A stretch of DNA of 64,000 bases, taken from Ilyomonas sp964249755. Lineage in GTDB: Bacteria > Bacteroidota > Bacteroidia > Chitinophagales > Chitinophagaceae. Every line of letters begins with the position of its first letter. Position 1 is the first letter of the stretch. Made by a program: the position numbers and the translations under genes. The notes under the pieces were generated by a model. The model saw only the letters and a program-made list of their open reading frames with translations, did no database searches and had not been told where the DNA came from. Positions 17,541 to 27,836 of the stretch are shown here, one piece after another. Where the stretch lies: positions 1,302,001 to 1,366,000 of the forward strand of contig CAXUDB010000002.1 of assembly GCA_964249755.1 (NCBI GenBank), in the 5' to 3' direction.

Positions 17541-17864
17541 ATCGAGTCAACGTTGTTGAAAAGGGGTTTAATTTTCCGTTTCGATGTACTAACGTATTAT
17601 TATTGCGGCATCTCTTCAGCTAAGCAAGCGTGTAAGTAAGCAATCCTTTATATAAACCAAGAAACGTAAATACAAAAATATTGGTTTCCAAGTAGAATAT
17701 TAATTATCAACCATTGTATGAATAGTTGCTTCAGAATACCTTCCAAAAAGTTCCGGTCTTTCAAAAGACCGGAACTTTCAGACATGAATTCGCTTTATTT
17801 ATCATCGCAAACTGTATAATAAAGACATAAGCAATTGCGAATAAACCACATAGAGCATACCCGT
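17541..17864. other. Intergenic region holding a terminator
   Basis: 324 bases between the small membrane protein and the sugar dehydrogenase. Apart from the strong hairpin at 17747-17778 nothing is recognised; no frame longer than a few dozen codons looks coding. Confidence 0.5.
17747..17778 (-). terminator. Terminator of the sugar dehydrogenase gene
   Basis: A 14-bp perfect stem (arms 17747-17760 and 17765-17778, containing GTTCCGGTC) with a 4-base loop is followed on the minus strand by a T-run. It lies 87 bases after the stop codon of the gene at 17865-19283. Confidence 0.8.
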
Positions 17865-19283
17865 TTATTGCACCCACACATTGTGGCTCACTATGATGCC
17901 TGACACCGACGAAACATTCACGCGGCAATTGCCTTTAACTACATTTGAAAGCGCCACCTTCCAGTTGTTATCTCCTTTAGCAGCTACTTGCCTTGCAAAA
18001 TACACCTGTCTGCCTGCAGCATCATACACTGTTATGGTACACTCTTCTGCCAGAGCCGTTGTATATTTTACAGAGAAATTTGCTGGTGCCGGATTGGGGT
18101 AAACCACCAATGTAACCGGGTTGTTTTGTTCTTCCGTTAAAAGAGCAGAAGCCGGTGCAATGCGGTAAATACCACCGGTAACGTAATTGGTAATAAACAG
18201 TTCCCTGTTTCTATCTTCACCAAACGAGGTATAAGCAAAATCATCTCCGTTCAAAACATCCTGTTCAGTTACAGTTCCATTGTTCAGCGCAAGGGTACGG
18301 ATGAGCCCACTGCAATAATCAGCAAAGAAATATTTTCCGTTTAAAGAAGGATACTTTTTGCCCCGGTATACAAAACCACCCGTGATGGAGCAATCTCCCG
18401 TTACATCGGAATGCGGATATTCATATACGGCTGCTTTATAGTTAGACTGAGGCTTGCAGCCACTGGTATTATAAGGATGATTGCCTTCATAGCAGCGCCA
18501 GCCATAATTTTCGCCGCCTTTGCTTTTCGGGTATTGCAGGTCCACTTCTTCCCACGCATCCTGACCGACATCAGCGATGAGTAAGGCACCGGTTAAGCCA
18601 TCGAAACTAAACCGCCAGGGATTGCGGACACCCAGCGCCCAAATTTCTTTTTTATAGTTTGCCGAATCTACAAAAGGATTGGTTGGCGGTATGGTATAGG
18701 TTGTCGCACCGGTTACATTGATTCGTAAAATTTTGCCCAGTAAAGTCGCTGGATTTTGTGCATTGTTCTGAGGGTCGCCGCCACTGCCGCCATCGCCTAC
18801 AGCAATGTATAAATAACCATCTTTTCCAAAGCGCATGCAGCCGCCATTGTGGTTGGCATAAGGCTGTTGTATGCTCAATAAAAAGGTCTCACTGTTTTTA
18901 TCAGCAAGATTGCGGTTGCCGCTGCTTACCTTAAAACGTGAGATCTGCGTATTGCCACTTTTGTTGATGTAGTTTACATAAAAGAAACCATTAGAGCTGT
19001 ACTTGGGGTCGAAGGCCACACCTAATAAGCCCTGTTCGCTTCCGGCGGTTAAAATGCGGTCACTGATGTCTAAATAAGGCGTCGCTGTTTTTACGCCAAG
19101 CGTATCACAGATAATAATCTGCCCGGTTTTCTGAATAATGAACAAGCGGTTGTCACCGCAATTTTCAACGCCGAGTGGCAAGGTATAGCCATTAGAAAAT
19201 GGGATGAGCTTGATGGAATTGTCCTGCGCCCCTGCGGTTTGCATTAGCATAGCACAGCACAAAAAAGAGAAGATTTGTTTCAT
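17865..19283 (-). CDS. Secreted PQQ-dependent sugar dehydrogenase with type IX sorting domain
   Basis: From ATG 19283 (472 residues; an in-frame ATG lies 3 codons upstream) the protein starts with a signal peptide (KQIFSFLCCAMLMQTAGAQ). A six-bladed glucose/sorbosone dehydrogenase domain follows (about 25-375): GLLGVAFDPKYSSNGFFYVN, then NHNGGCMRFGKDGYLYIAVG, the Asp/Gly-rich GDGGSGGDPQNNAQ, and LGVRNPWRFSFD. This family oxidises aldose sugars with pyrroloquinoline quinone. The last ~80 residues (VVYPNPAPANFSVKYTT... ITVYDAAGRQVYFA) are a type IX secretion sorting domain, so the enzyme is exported and probably surface-anchored or released. SprA, part of that secretion machine, is encoded next door. 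Confidence 0.88.
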   Translation of the reverse strand: MKQIFSFLCCAMLMQTAGAQDNSIKLIPFSNGYTLPLGVENCGDNRLFIIQKTGQIIICDTLGVKTATPYLDISDRILTAGSEQGLLGVAFDPKYSSNGFFYVNYINKSGNTQISRFKVSSGNRNLADKNSETFLLSIQQPYANHNGGCMRFGKDGYLYIAVGDGGSGGDPQNNAQNPATLLGKILRINVTGATTYTIPPTNPFVDSANYKKEIWALGVRNPWRFSFDGLTGALLIADVGQDAWEEVDLQYPKSKGGENYGWRCYEGNHPYNTSGCKPQSNYKAAVYEYPHSDVTGDCSITGGFVYRGKKYPSLNGKYFFADYCSGLIRTLALNNGTVTEQDVLNGDDFAYTSFGEDRNRELFITNYVTGGIYRIAPASALLTEEQNNPVTLVVYPNPAPANFSVKYTTALAEECTITVYDAAGRQVYFARQVAAKGDNNWKVALSNVVKGNCRVNVSSVSGIIVSHNVWVQ

Positions 19284-19355
19284 ATGTAGCATTTAAAAAA
19301 GTGAGTAAAAAATTAGAAAGGAATGAATTGGAGTCCGTCTGTTCAGTAACAAAAA

Positions 19356-19385
19356 AAGTTCCGCATTTGTAAATGTGCGGAACTT
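19356..19385 (-). terminator. Terminator of sprA
   Basis: A 10-bp perfect stem (AAGTTCCGCA, arms 19356-19365 and 19376-19385) is followed on the minus strand by TTTTTTT. It lies just under 70 bases after the sprA stop codon. Confidence 0.75.
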
Positions 19386-19410
19386 GTAATGAATTGCTGA
19401 TATCGGTTCG

Positions 19411-19447
19411 AAATCAGGCAGGTTTCAACTGCTGCCTGATTTTTTTT
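19411..19447 (+). terminator. Second hairpin next to the sprA end
   Basis: An 11-bp perfect stem (AAATCAGGCAG, arms 19411-19421 and 19432-19442) is followed on the plus strand by a T-run. On the minus strand it sits 10-40 bases after the sprA stop and has only three T's after it, so it may work best against antisense transcription entering sprA from the left. Confidence 0.6.
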
Positions 19448-19451
19448 ATTT

Positions 19452-22400
19452 CTATTGCGCCAGCGAAATGCGGATTTGCAAACCGGCTCTTGTGTTCGTG
19501 ATCGGCGCTGAGGTAGAGATATAAGGTATCGTACGCCGTTGATCGAAATACAACTGCAGGTTCACACGGTTATTGAGAACGTAATCTATAGAAGGCTGTA
19601 TGCTGATGACTTTTTGCCCACCTGTGCTGTAAGCCGTCGGGAAGTCAATGCGGCTGTTGCTTTGTGCATCATCCCGCACTGAAAAATCAAGCCGTATGTT
19701 CAGGTCATTGCCTTGCCCGTTTTGCTGCGCATCCAGTTTTTTAAAGCCCGGTAATTTAAAGGGCAGGTTCACATTCTTCTTACGAATGCTCGCGCCCAGC
19801 ACCAGTTCTGTACTGTTTACTTCGCTCAACTGGTAATCTATCAGGCTCAGGCTCAACTGCCGGCTGCGCTTATATTGGAAGTTGAGGTTAGTCTGGTTTA
19901 CAGTAGTCACATCAAAACCAATGAGCGGGCTGAACTGTTCCGAAATAGTAATGTTCGGCACGAGGAAGAACGGAACAAAGTTGCCTGAGGTCGGGTCAAT
20001 GAATCCCGGCGTTCCGAAATGAAGCGGATCATAGAAGTTAAGTGCGCTGTTAAAGCTGTTCATGCTTAACTGACCGTTGTAGCCGTGCGTAATAGATATG
20101 TTAGAGAAGATGTTTGCCAATGCCGGAATTTTTGTTAAGCCGGTGTAAGTAACGCGCCAGTTCGGCAACGGTTTAATGCCGCTGAACGGATTCTTTTTTA
20201 TGCTTGTATTATCCTGGCTGATAAGCGCTACCTTATTGGGATCTTTATCAGTATAAGCCGCGATGAAAGCAGGGATTAATACGTCCTGCGAATTGCGCCC
20301 GTAGCCGGTTGCATAACCATCGCCTGTTACTCCTCCGGTATAATACTTATTCGATCCAGCCAAACGCTTCGAAATAGTGGTGCGGTAGTCTTCAAACCTG
20401 GTAAAGATGTCAGACAGCTCTGTAGGATTGTGCTTTGTAAAGAGCGTTTGATATGAAATATAAGACACACTGAAACCACCGCTGGCATATGGGCTTACGT
20501 GTTGAAAACCTACACTTGTATCAATTACTTTAAATAGTTCTGTATAGTCTTTATTAAAGCTTTTATCAACATTCACATCAATGATGAATTCCGGTATTGG
20601 TTCTAATTGACCTGTTATGGATAAGCGTTGCTCAAATGTCTGCCGGTAGAGCAAATTAAAAGTTGTGTCTCTTGTTATTACGCCTTGCGCTGCTTTTTTG
20701 TTCAGCCAGTTACTGTCGGGCTGCCTGCCAAATACATAATCAAGTCCTGGCTGCATACTATTAAAATTATTGCCAAGTATGCGCGAGGTATCGGTATAGC
20801 CCGGTACACGGCTGTAATAATTTTCGCTGTAATTCACCGAAGCACGTTTCACCATCGTTAGCAATCGCCCGCCGGTTTGCGCTAAGCCGCCTACTTCCAT
20901 TGGCTGGTTGAAATTGGATTGTCGTGCAGCTTTGCGTGCATCACGCTTCTGGCGCCGCCAGGTGCGCAAGGCTTCTTTTTTTGGGCGTCCCTTCAAATCT
21001 TTCACTACTTCGGCACGCGTACGCTGACTGCTATCAACCGTTTTCTGCATTTTGTTTTCATCCGGCGTATTCCGCTTCGGTGCTTTAGGCGCTGCTGGTT
21101 GGTTCACCGAGTTTAAGAAACGTGATTTGGCATAAAGACGCGAGAAATCAAACTCAGCATTCACTGCATTTTGTTGTCCGTTTTCTATTGTATTACCCAG
21201 CTGAGTAGCGAGTAAACTCGATCCTATCCAATTGTAATTGGTAGAGTAATTATAGCGCGCCGTAATCCAGTCAGCAAAAGGCAGTTTGTTTAGAGGAATG
21301 TTGTAGCTTATTGTTGCGCGCTGTTGATACAATGTATTGCGTCCGCCATCCAAGAAATTGCGTCTTACGGAATCGCGTTTCTGTTTACTGTTTATTTTTC
21401 CATAAGGTTCATCCACGCGGGCAAAGTTGGTGGCTGAAAAGTCGAAATTCAGGCTCCGCGTCAAATCCCAGCGGGCATTATAATACCGGTCGAAATTGAA
21501 GTACTTATCATACGTGGTATCCACGCGGTCAATCTTACTATTGGTGCTTCCGTCAAATACGTTCACGATGCGCGGCACATATTGGCCAAACTGCCGGTCA
21601 ATATCAGCCCGGAAGCTTAGCAGCGAAGGATTGAGGTTGAAATTGAAATCGCGCGCAACAGCAAACCAGGGGCTTTTGTTCCTGATTAATCGCTTGAAGG
21701 GTTCTTTGAAATGAGCCTGACTGTTGTAAGTATACCCCAAGCCTGCCCTGTGCCGAGTGATTTTATTTTCATCAATAATCGGTGTTGTTTGCGTTATCTG
21801 CGTAAATGAGTAGCTGAAATCAAGATTACTTAAACTCCACAATTTTGTTTTAGCTGTAGGTTGCGCAAGCCGAACATTGGTGAAGTTGAGCGTTTTGATG
21901 GTGGTCTGGTCTAGCGCAGCATGACGTAGTGAATCTTTATTATTGACTGTACCCAGCTTGTATTTATATTTTACATCCAGGTCGTAAGGATCGTACTCCG
22001 GCGTCAAAATCGTTCTGTTGATGCTGGCATACACGGGAATGCTGATCCCTAGCTTTTTGGGCAACAGCCTGCCTGCATCTATGTTCAGTGCAGCATCGTA
22101 TTGCAGCATTGAATTCCTGGCGCGCTCGTTCACCCTTTGTTCCAGTCCGCCCCAACCCTGCGTATAAGTATTAGCAGAAATAGATAACGTGCCGAGGTCG
22201 GCAAGCTGCATATCCACGCGCCCCAATGCAGCATAACCGCCATGTTCATCCAGCTCCGATAACCTCAGTTCATTCACCCACACTTCTGTATTGATGGAAG
22301 CATGTGTACCGTCTGATGGATTTTCTACACCAATCAAGAATCCCCTCACCTCACCTAAATTTGGATTACCCAATATGGAATATGTTTTCGTACCAATTTG

Positions 22401-25400
22401 TTCGCGATAGATGCCGCCGATAGGGGCACCGCTTGAGTTACGTCGCAGCTTTAAATTGATTAACTCACTTAACGCGAAATCAAGGTTATTAGAATCCGGC
22501 CATATCCTGTTGGGATCCGATGTGCCGGCAGGCGTTATTTCCAGCGGAATTTTTATTTCGTAATAGTTATTTAGAAAATCCTGCCCGATGCGGATCACTG
22601 CGTTCGCCTGGTTGTTTTCTAAGGTTGTGCCTACCAAAGCTTCTGCATGAATAAACATAGACAACTTGCCATATTGCCGCATGTCCAGGTTCAATGTTTT
22701 GAACACAGCTCTTGATTCGCCATCTGCCAGATTGCGAACGCGCAGACTCATAGATTGTTCGTTCTGCAGCAGATTGATGCCATTGTTGCTTAAGGATTGC
22801 ACCCGCTCAATGCCGGGTGGTATTTTATAAGGTATGGGTGTTCTTGCACTGTTCTCTTCCAGGTTCACAGCCAATACATCAAACGTGGTGTTGGAGTTGG
22901 TTGGAAGCTGTGTGTAAGAACCTGTCGTATCTAATTCGTAGGTGAAGTTTCTCCATTGATTGCGCACTAAGTCAAGCGATGCAAAACGAAGCACAACAGA
23001 ATCCTGGAAACCGGTAAGATACATACGGATAAAGCGAATGGATTTGAAGTCGGGGATGTTGCCAATCTTGGCAGTATATTCATTGATGGGAACCCGGAAC
23101 AAATACCATTCTTCAGTAGAGGTTTTGCCATTGGCAAGTCTGGGTGTAATGGTTCTCTTATCGGTAATGTATTTTGTCAAACCCACGTCCATGCCGGGTT
23201 TCATGTCTATCTCATATTCATAGTACTCTTCCGTTTCATTCAGAGTGTTATCGCGGTTCAGGTCTTCATTGTCAGGGTACAAAGTGGCTGCAGAAGAATA
23301 CAGTGAGGAAGCCGAAGACACCGGCGAGTTGCCCTGCGAATTTTTGTAAAACTTATATCGTTGCAGGATGCCAGCATTCACTGCATCGTAGCGCGAATCT
23401 CTATACCAAACATAGTTGTCGTTCGAAGGGTCTTGGTTGGCTCTCTGGTAAAAAGCCGAAGAAGCGCCATCAATTGTCTGAATTGTTGATAAATATTGGC
23501 TTCTCACAATTCGTTCCGAATCATCCGTCAGCCCATCAAAGCCAACATCCTGGTAAGGACGATCTTCAGGGTCGTTGCTAAATGCATTGGTTACCTGTAT
23601 GGGGTTGACAGGTGTTTTACCCCATACCGAACTGTTATCTACCGTAGCGGGCTGGTTAGGTGTGTTCAACCCGTTTTCATAAAAACGTCTTCCGTCCTTT
23701 AAAATGTCCTCGCTGATATTGCCTAAGTTGATGAACAGTTTGCCGCCGCTGCTATTTGGATTTTTGATAAACGGATTCTGCATCCAGAACTCGATGAACT
23801 GCACATTACCTGTAACAAAATCGGTTTGATCAATGCTGCGCATGATGCCGCCCCAACGCTTCTGTGGATTCAACAATTTACCCTGCGCATTAATTTCTTC
23901 GGGATTCGTTTCATAGTTGTATTCACCCGGGTCAGTTGGGTAATACGCCATATCAAAAGTGGTACTTTGCACATCTGTAATGTTGGTTGTGCGCTGTGGA
24001 AACAATTCATTGGTGTAAACGGTTCTCACCTGCGGGTCGCTCAACGCATCCAGGTCTCTTCTCAGGGGATTGCTTGGGCTGTTTTTGTCCTGCAAGACGG
24101 GCTCGATATTATACCAAGACAGTCTTGCCCGGTTCTTTCCGTATGCAAGATCGTTATTAAGTGAGGCTTCAGGGAAACGCGTGGTGCCTTGTGGCGTAGA
24201 AGCTAAAGCCCAGGATACAAGCGGGTAACGAAGATCAACATTGCTGGTGCTGCCTTCAAAATCATCTATATAAATCAAGCCATTGCCGCCTTTGCCAATC
24301 TGCGCCGGGTGGCCAGGTTTCAGTACCGCTGCTTCGCCATACGCATTGATGCTGCTGCTGGCAGTGGTGGTATAAAAAGGAAGACGGTCTAACAACCGTG
24401 TGAGCCCCGGCAACTCGGAACGGTAATTAAAATCCACACCATACATTGCGTTGTTAATGGGGTCTTCGCCATAATTCATTTTGGTGAAATAAGGCCGTTC
24501 GGTGATACGCTCCATCGTTGCGCCGATGCTCAGCTTGTTGCTGAAGAGATAATCTGCGCGGACGCCTAAGAAACTTCGTTGCTGGGTGCCATAATTCGCG
24601 TTGTTTTCAAAACCTACGCTTACCGGCACGCCCGAATTGATGATCGCCTGATTGATTATCTTTAACGTACCTAAGTTATAGTCAACGATGTAGTCTGTAT
24701 TTTCAAGCAGGGTTTGTCCGCCTGCTGTTACCGTTACAGAACCTTGCGGGATGTTGAATCCGCCGAGATAAATATCGGTATTAGAACTTCCTTTCACCGT
24801 TCCCTGAATTTCATATCGGTTCAGGTTGGCATAGGTTTGCGCTATGGCTTTGATAGAATCGTAGAGTTGGTAGTAAATATACTTTTGTTTTATTTCAGGT
24901 GCTTGGTCAAAGAAGGCCGTTCGCTCCAGATCCCGCCCAAAAGGTTCGAGTACGGGGAAGATGATTTTTCCTTGCTGAGATAAAACAGTGAAGCTATCCA
25001 CATAATCATATAAGCCATCCGGCTGCGGATCATTTCGGTTGTTCAACCGGTCCACGTTCAAAATAGATAGCAAAGGTCTACCTTCTACAGACTGACTGCT
25101 TTCCGGAAGGTATCTCTTCAAGCCACCGCTGGGTTCCTGATAAAACACATTCAGCTTAAAATCTTCCCCGCTCAGACCACTTACATCCAGCGAATACACG
25201 TTCTTCATCATTAAATCCCATAGCGGAAGATTAACGCGCTGCGAGGTCGCTTTCAAAAGCTTTAAGAACAAAACTTTTTGTACGCCTTGAGTTGAATCAA
25301 TGGCTACGTCCTGCGCGAATTCTCCCACCTGGTAAACCCGGCCGTTATATGAATATTGATAAGCTACACCTAACACTTCATCGGGTTGCAGTTGCTGGTA

Positions 25401-26735
25401 TAAAGAAATAAAACCCGCCTGAGGATTGAAAAAGTATTCGCTTGGTAAAAGTTGCCGGGCAAATGTTTTTTCAAAGTCTTCTACCGGTTTCAATCCTTCA
25501 GTTACTAATAGATTATTAACTGAAGATGGCTCGCGATAAGCCGGATTATTGGAAATCGTTTCGTATTCATTGTTGGTACCGTTCTGCGGAAGCGAATCGC
25601 TCGTCTTAGGAGTCCACCTTCTGTTGTAGGGATTAATTTCTCCCAGATCCATCAAACCCACTACAGTTCTCGCTTGCGTAGTGGTGCCGGTACGGTTGGT
25701 TACCCAAACTTCTACACGAAGTATCTGCACCTGGCTGTTCACCACAGGTAGGTTTGCCATGGTGCGGTTATAATGGTCTTTAAAATATTGCGCCATCAGA
25801 AAGTTGCGGTTCTCATCATAATCATCCAGTTTTTTGTTGATCTGCTGAGATAAACCGCCGCCTTGTAGTGTAATAGACTGGCGCTGCGACTTTTCGGTAG
25901 CAATAGCTGTCGTCAAAAACAATTTGCCAAACTGCAATTGTGTTTTCAGTCCAAACAAACTTTGCACACTGGTCATCAACGTGCCTTTGGTCTGAAACGA
26001 AATGTTTCCCGCTTCAATTGACTTCAGCAACTCATCGTCTTTGCCTTTGTAATCAAGTTTGAGCTGGTTCTGAAAATCGAAGTTGGCAAGTGTATTATAG
26101 CTGATGGGCAGTTTTAGCTTGTTGCCAATATTTGCCAACACATTCAGATTGGCATCCATGTCAAAGTCGAAGCCGCCGTTTTTGCGGGCACGTTCTGATA
26201 GGGTTGGATTTTTAATATTTTGTCCTTGATAGCCTAATCGTAAGTCCACGTTACCTTGTGGACGGATGGATACTTTTAAACCGCTGGAATCCAAACCGAA
26301 AATGCGGTCGAAGAGAGAATTATAAACTTGCATCGGCGGGCGTTGCGCTTTTCGGTTTAAGTAAGACAACGTTTGCGAACGCTCGGTAAAATAATTTCTT
26401 TCTGCCTGTCGGTTTTGCAGTTGCCAGAATTCATTGTACGTAAGAGAAGTGGGTTTGCGATAATAGCTGTTGCCGACTTTCTCTATAATATAATATTCCT
26501 TGGTAACCGGGTCGTATTGGATGTCTTGCTTTACAATGCCACTATCCTGCAAATCGAATGGATTATTGCTACGGTAGGTGAAGCGGTCGCCGCGCCGGTC
26601 TTGTATGGGATAATGTAAAGAATCTCCCCTCTTAGCACGCAGGCTATCGCCCTTTTGCGCAAGCACAGAAAAGCTGCATATCATACATATCACAGCAAGC
26701 CAGTAAATCCGGTAACGTAAAATTAGATTCGCCAA
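19452..26735 (-). CDS. sprA: Type IX secretion system translocon / gliding protein SprA
   Basis: At 2427 residues this matches SprA (about 2300-2500), the giant 36-strand outer-membrane barrel through which type IX cargo passes. A hydrophobic signal segment (WLAVICMICSFSVLAQ) is followed by long beta-rich sequence without other domains. Segments such as KLKLPISYNTLANFDFQNQL, YNPYNRRW-like, GLIYIDDFEGSTSNVDLRYP and GLIGVENPSDG-like pieces fit the family, and the end (AGLQIRISLAQ) is a typical last barrel strand. The start is a TTG at 26735; the next Met is inside the signal sequence. The gene lies 42 bases downstream of ruvA on the same strand, an order also known from Flavobacterium. With the PorP/SprF-like gene and two sorting-domain proteins in the window, it indicates an active type IX system. 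Confidence 0.95.
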   Translation of the reverse strand: MANLILRYRIYWLAVICMICSFSVLAQKGDSLRAKRGDSLHYPIQDRRGDRFTYRSNNPFDLQDSGIVKQDIQYDPVTKEYYIIEKVGNSYYRKPTSLTYNEFWQLQNRQAERNYFTERSQTLSYLNRKAQRPPMQVYNSLFDRIFGLDSSGLKVSIRPQGNVDLRLGYQGQNIKNPTLSERARKNGGFDFDMDANLNVLANIGNKLKLPISYNTLANFDFQNQLKLDYKGKDDELLKSIEAGNISFQTKGTLMTSVQSLFGLKTQLQFGKLFLTTAIATEKSQRQSITLQGGGLSQQINKKLDDYDENRNFLMAQYFKDHYNRTMANLPVVNSQVQILRVEVWVTNRTGTTTQARTVVGLMDLGEINPYNRRWTPKTSDSLPQNGTNNEYETISNNPAYREPSSVNNLLVTEGLKPVEDFEKTFARQLLPSEYFFNPQAGFISLYQQLQPDEVLGVAYQYSYNGRVYQVGEFAQDVAIDSTQGVQKVLFLKLLKATSQRVNLPLWDLMMKNVYSLDVSGLSGEDFKLNVFYQEPSGGLKRYLPESSQSVEGRPLLSILNVDRLNNRNDPQPDGLYDYVDSFTVLSQQGKIIFPVLEPFGRDLERTAFFDQAPEIKQKYIYYQLYDSIKAIAQTYANLNRYEIQGTVKGSSNTDIYLGGFNIPQGSVTVTAGGQTLLENTDYIVDYNLGTLKIINQAIINSGVPVSVGFENNANYGTQQRSFLGVRADYLFSNKLSIGATMERITERPYFTKMNYGEDPINNAMYGVDFNYRSELPGLTRLLDRLPFYTTTASSSINAYGEAAVLKPGHPAQIGKGGNGLIYIDDFEGSTSNVDLRYPLVSWALASTPQGTTRFPEASLNNDLAYGKNRARLSWYNIEPVLQDKNSPSNPLRRDLDALSDPQVRTVYTNELFPQRTTNITDVQSTTFDMAYYPTDPGEYNYETNPEEINAQGKLLNPQKRWGGIMRSIDQTDFVTGNVQFIEFWMQNPFIKNPNSSGGKLFINLGNISEDILKDGRRFYENGLNTPNQPATVDNSSVWGKTPVNPIQVTNAFSNDPEDRPYQDVGFDGLTDDSERIVRSQYLSTIQTIDGASSAFYQRANQDPSNDNYVWYRDSRYDAVNAGILQRYKFYKNSQGNSPVSSASSLYSSAATLYPDNEDLNRDNTLNETEEYYEYEIDMKPGMDVGLTKYITDKRTITPRLANGKTSTEEWYLFRVPINEYTAKIGNIPDFKSIRFIRMYLTGFQDSVVLRFASLDLVRNQWRNFTYELDTTGSYTQLPTNSNTTFDVLAVNLEENSARTPIPYKIPPGIERVQSLSNNGINLLQNEQSMSLRVRNLADGESRAVFKTLNLDMRQYGKLSMFIHAEALVGTTLENNQANAVIRIGQDFLNNYYEIKIPLEITPAGTSDPNRIWPDSNNLDFALSELINLKLRRNSSGAPIGGIYREQIGTKTYSILGNPNLGEVRGFLIGVENPSDGTHASINTEVWVNELRLSELDEHGGYAALGRVDMQLADLGTLSISANTYTQGWGGLEQRVNERARNSMLQYDAALNIDAGRLLPKKLGISIPVYASINRTILTPEYDPYDLDVKYKYKLGTVNNKDSLRHAALDQTTIKTLNFTNVRLAQPTAKTKLWSLSNLDFSYSFTQITQTTPIIDENKITRHRAGLGYTYNSQAHFKEPFKRLIRNKSPWFAVARDFNFNLNPSLLSFRADIDRQFGQYVPRIVNVFDGSTNSKIDRVDTTYDKYFNFDRYYNARWDLTRSLNFDFSATNFARVDEPYGKINSKQKRDSVRRNFLDGGRNTLYQQRATISYNIPLNKLPFADWITARYNYSTNYNWIGSSLLATQLGNTIENGQQNAVNAEFDFSRLYAKSRFLNSVNQPAAPKAPKRNTPDENKMQKTVDSSQRTRAEVVKDLKGRPKKEALRTWRRQKRDARKAARQSNFNQPMEVGGLAQTGGRLLTMVKRASVNYSENYYSRVPGYTDTSRILGNNFNSMQPGLDYVFGRQPDSNWLNKKAAQGVITRDTTFNLLYRQTFEQRLSITGQLEPIPEFIIDVNVDKSFNKDYTELFKVIDTSVGFQHVSPYASGGFSVSYISYQTLFTKHNPTELSDIFTRFEDYRTTISKRLAGSNKYYTGGVTGDGYATGYGRNSQDVLIPAFIAAYTDKDPNKVALISQDNTSIKKNPFSGIKPLPNWRVTYTGLTKIPALANIFSNISITHGYNGQLSMNSFNSALNFYDPLHFGTPGFIDPTSGNFVPFFLVPNITISEQFSPLIGFDVTTVNQTNLNFQYKRSRQLSLSLIDYQLSEVNSTELVLGASIRKKNVNLPFKLPGFKKLDAQQNGQGNDLNIRLDFSVRDDAQSNSRIDFPTAYSTGGQKVISIQPSIDYVLNNRVNLQLYFDQRRTIPYISTSAPITNTRAGLQIRISLAQ

Positions 26736-26777
26736 TGTCAGTTAGCTTCCTTAGTTAAGTAGATGTTGCTGTATAGG

Positions 26778-27365
26778 CTACATATTTTTTAGTGATAAAC
26801 GGATCAATTCTTCAAGATTGGTATTTTCGGGTGCAGTCCTCAATGCTTTTTTCATGGCGGATTCGGCAGCCAGTCTCGCGATACCGAGCGATGTTAAGGC
26901 AATTAACGCATCTCCTTCCACAGTATTGTTTGCCGACATAAAAGCTTCTGCTGAAGTAGTGCTGTGTTTTCCTAATTTATCCTTTAGTTCCACAATCAGG
27001 CGCTCAGCCGTTTTCTTACCGATGCCTTTAATGCTCTCCAACTGTCTCACATTGTTTTGCAGAATCGCTTTTACAATTTCGTCCGGCTTCATACCAGACA
27101 GCATCATGCGCGCAGTTGTTGCACCAACGCCCGAAACACTGATGAGTTGCAGAAATAAATCTTTTTCAGCTCCATCAAAAAAGCCAAAAAGAGTTTGCGC
27201 ATTTTCGGTAATGTGAAGATAAGTAGCAAGCTGCCCGCTGCTGCTATTGCTGATGGCAGAATAAGTATTCAGGCTGATCTGCAGCTCATACCCTACTCCG
27301 TTTACATCCACTACAACCTGGGCAGGCGATCTGAAAATAAAATTTCCTCTAACAAAAGCTATCAT
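26778..27365 (-). CDS. ruvA: Holliday junction branch migration protein RuvA
   Basis: RuvA binds four-way DNA junctions and loads the RuvB motor during recombinational repair. From ATG 27365 the protein has 195 residues, the usual size; the frame runs 29 codons further upstream but family members start at MIAFVRGNF. Domain I is the OB fold (RSPAQVVVDVNGVGYELQIS), domain II carries two helix-hairpin-helix motifs (LISVSGVGATTARMML and LESIKGIGKKTAERLIVEL), and domain III is the RuvB-binding helical bundle (EGDALIALTSLGIARLAAES). It is the first gene of a likely ruvA-sprA unit. Confidence 0.95.
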   Translation of the reverse strand: MIAFVRGNFIFRSPAQVVVDVNGVGYELQISLNTYSAISNSSSGQLATYLHITENAQTLFGFFDGAEKDLFLQLISVSGVGATTARMMLSGMKPDEIVKAILQNNVRQLESIKGIGKKTAERLIVELKDKLGKHSTTSAEAFMSANNTVEGDALIALTSLGIARLAAESAMKKALRTAPENTNLEELIRLSLKNM

Positions 27366-27553
27366 AACCGAAGCGCGATGGGCAAATGTATTGTTTTCGG
27401 GCATACCTTTTTTCAAAAAAACAATATAGTACCGGCATGCCAGTCTCGTCAACGTTTACTTTCTATGCAGGGCAGTATCCATGACATTATCGTTGTACCT
27501 CGAAATGAATATATCGAAGATGATATATCATTTAAAACAATAAACGCAGAACT

Positions 27554-27751
27554 ATGTCGAACAACAAAAACAAAGAAATAAGGGAAGACCTGAATCCAAA
27601 AACAAACACGAAAGAACAGGCGAGAGAAACTTAAAAAAACCTTCCCGACAATCCTGACGATTCGCAGGATGATTACTGCATAAGCACTGCCGACGACAGC
27701 GCAAACGGTAAATATTCAAAAACGGCGTGCGGAAAGAAGATAAATATTTAA
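27554..27751 (+). pseudogene. Small acidic protein gene interrupted by an in-frame TAA
   Basis: An ATG at 27554 opens a frame of 66 codons that is broken only by a TAA at codon 27 (27632-27634); the frame then continues without shift to a TAA at 27749. The two halves read as one hydrophilic small protein (SNNKNKEIREDLNPKTNTKE, then KNLPDNPDDSQDDYCISTAD). The stop would need only one base change from CAA (Gln). A terminator follows (27793-27828). Either the gene is dead, only 26 residues are made, or the stop is a sequencing error. Confidence 0.5.
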
Positions 27752-27792
27752 GCAATCTTCAAAGCAGTTAAAGAAAATAATTCATTTTAGAA

Positions 27793-27828
27793 CAAAGCAG
27801 AATAGAGATATTTCCTGCTTTGCTTTTT
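27793..27828 (+). terminator. Terminator after the interrupted small gene
   Basis: An 8-bp stem (CAAAGCAG / CTGCTTTG, arms 27793-27800 and 27815-27822) is followed by CTTTTT on the plus strand. On the other strand it would lie just downstream of the FUSC gene, so it may serve both. Confidence 0.55.
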
Positions 27829-27836
27829 AAACATGA

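Noticed and set aside
19648..26618. Many antisense frames of 60-135 codons opposite sprA
   Set aside because: They follow from the codon bias of the long gene and have Cys/His/Arg-rich, unfolded composition.
27552..27755. 67-codon minus-strand frame opposite the interrupted small gene
   Set aside because: Cys/Arg/Leu-rich without any recognisable feature; the plus-strand reading with its terminator explains the region better.
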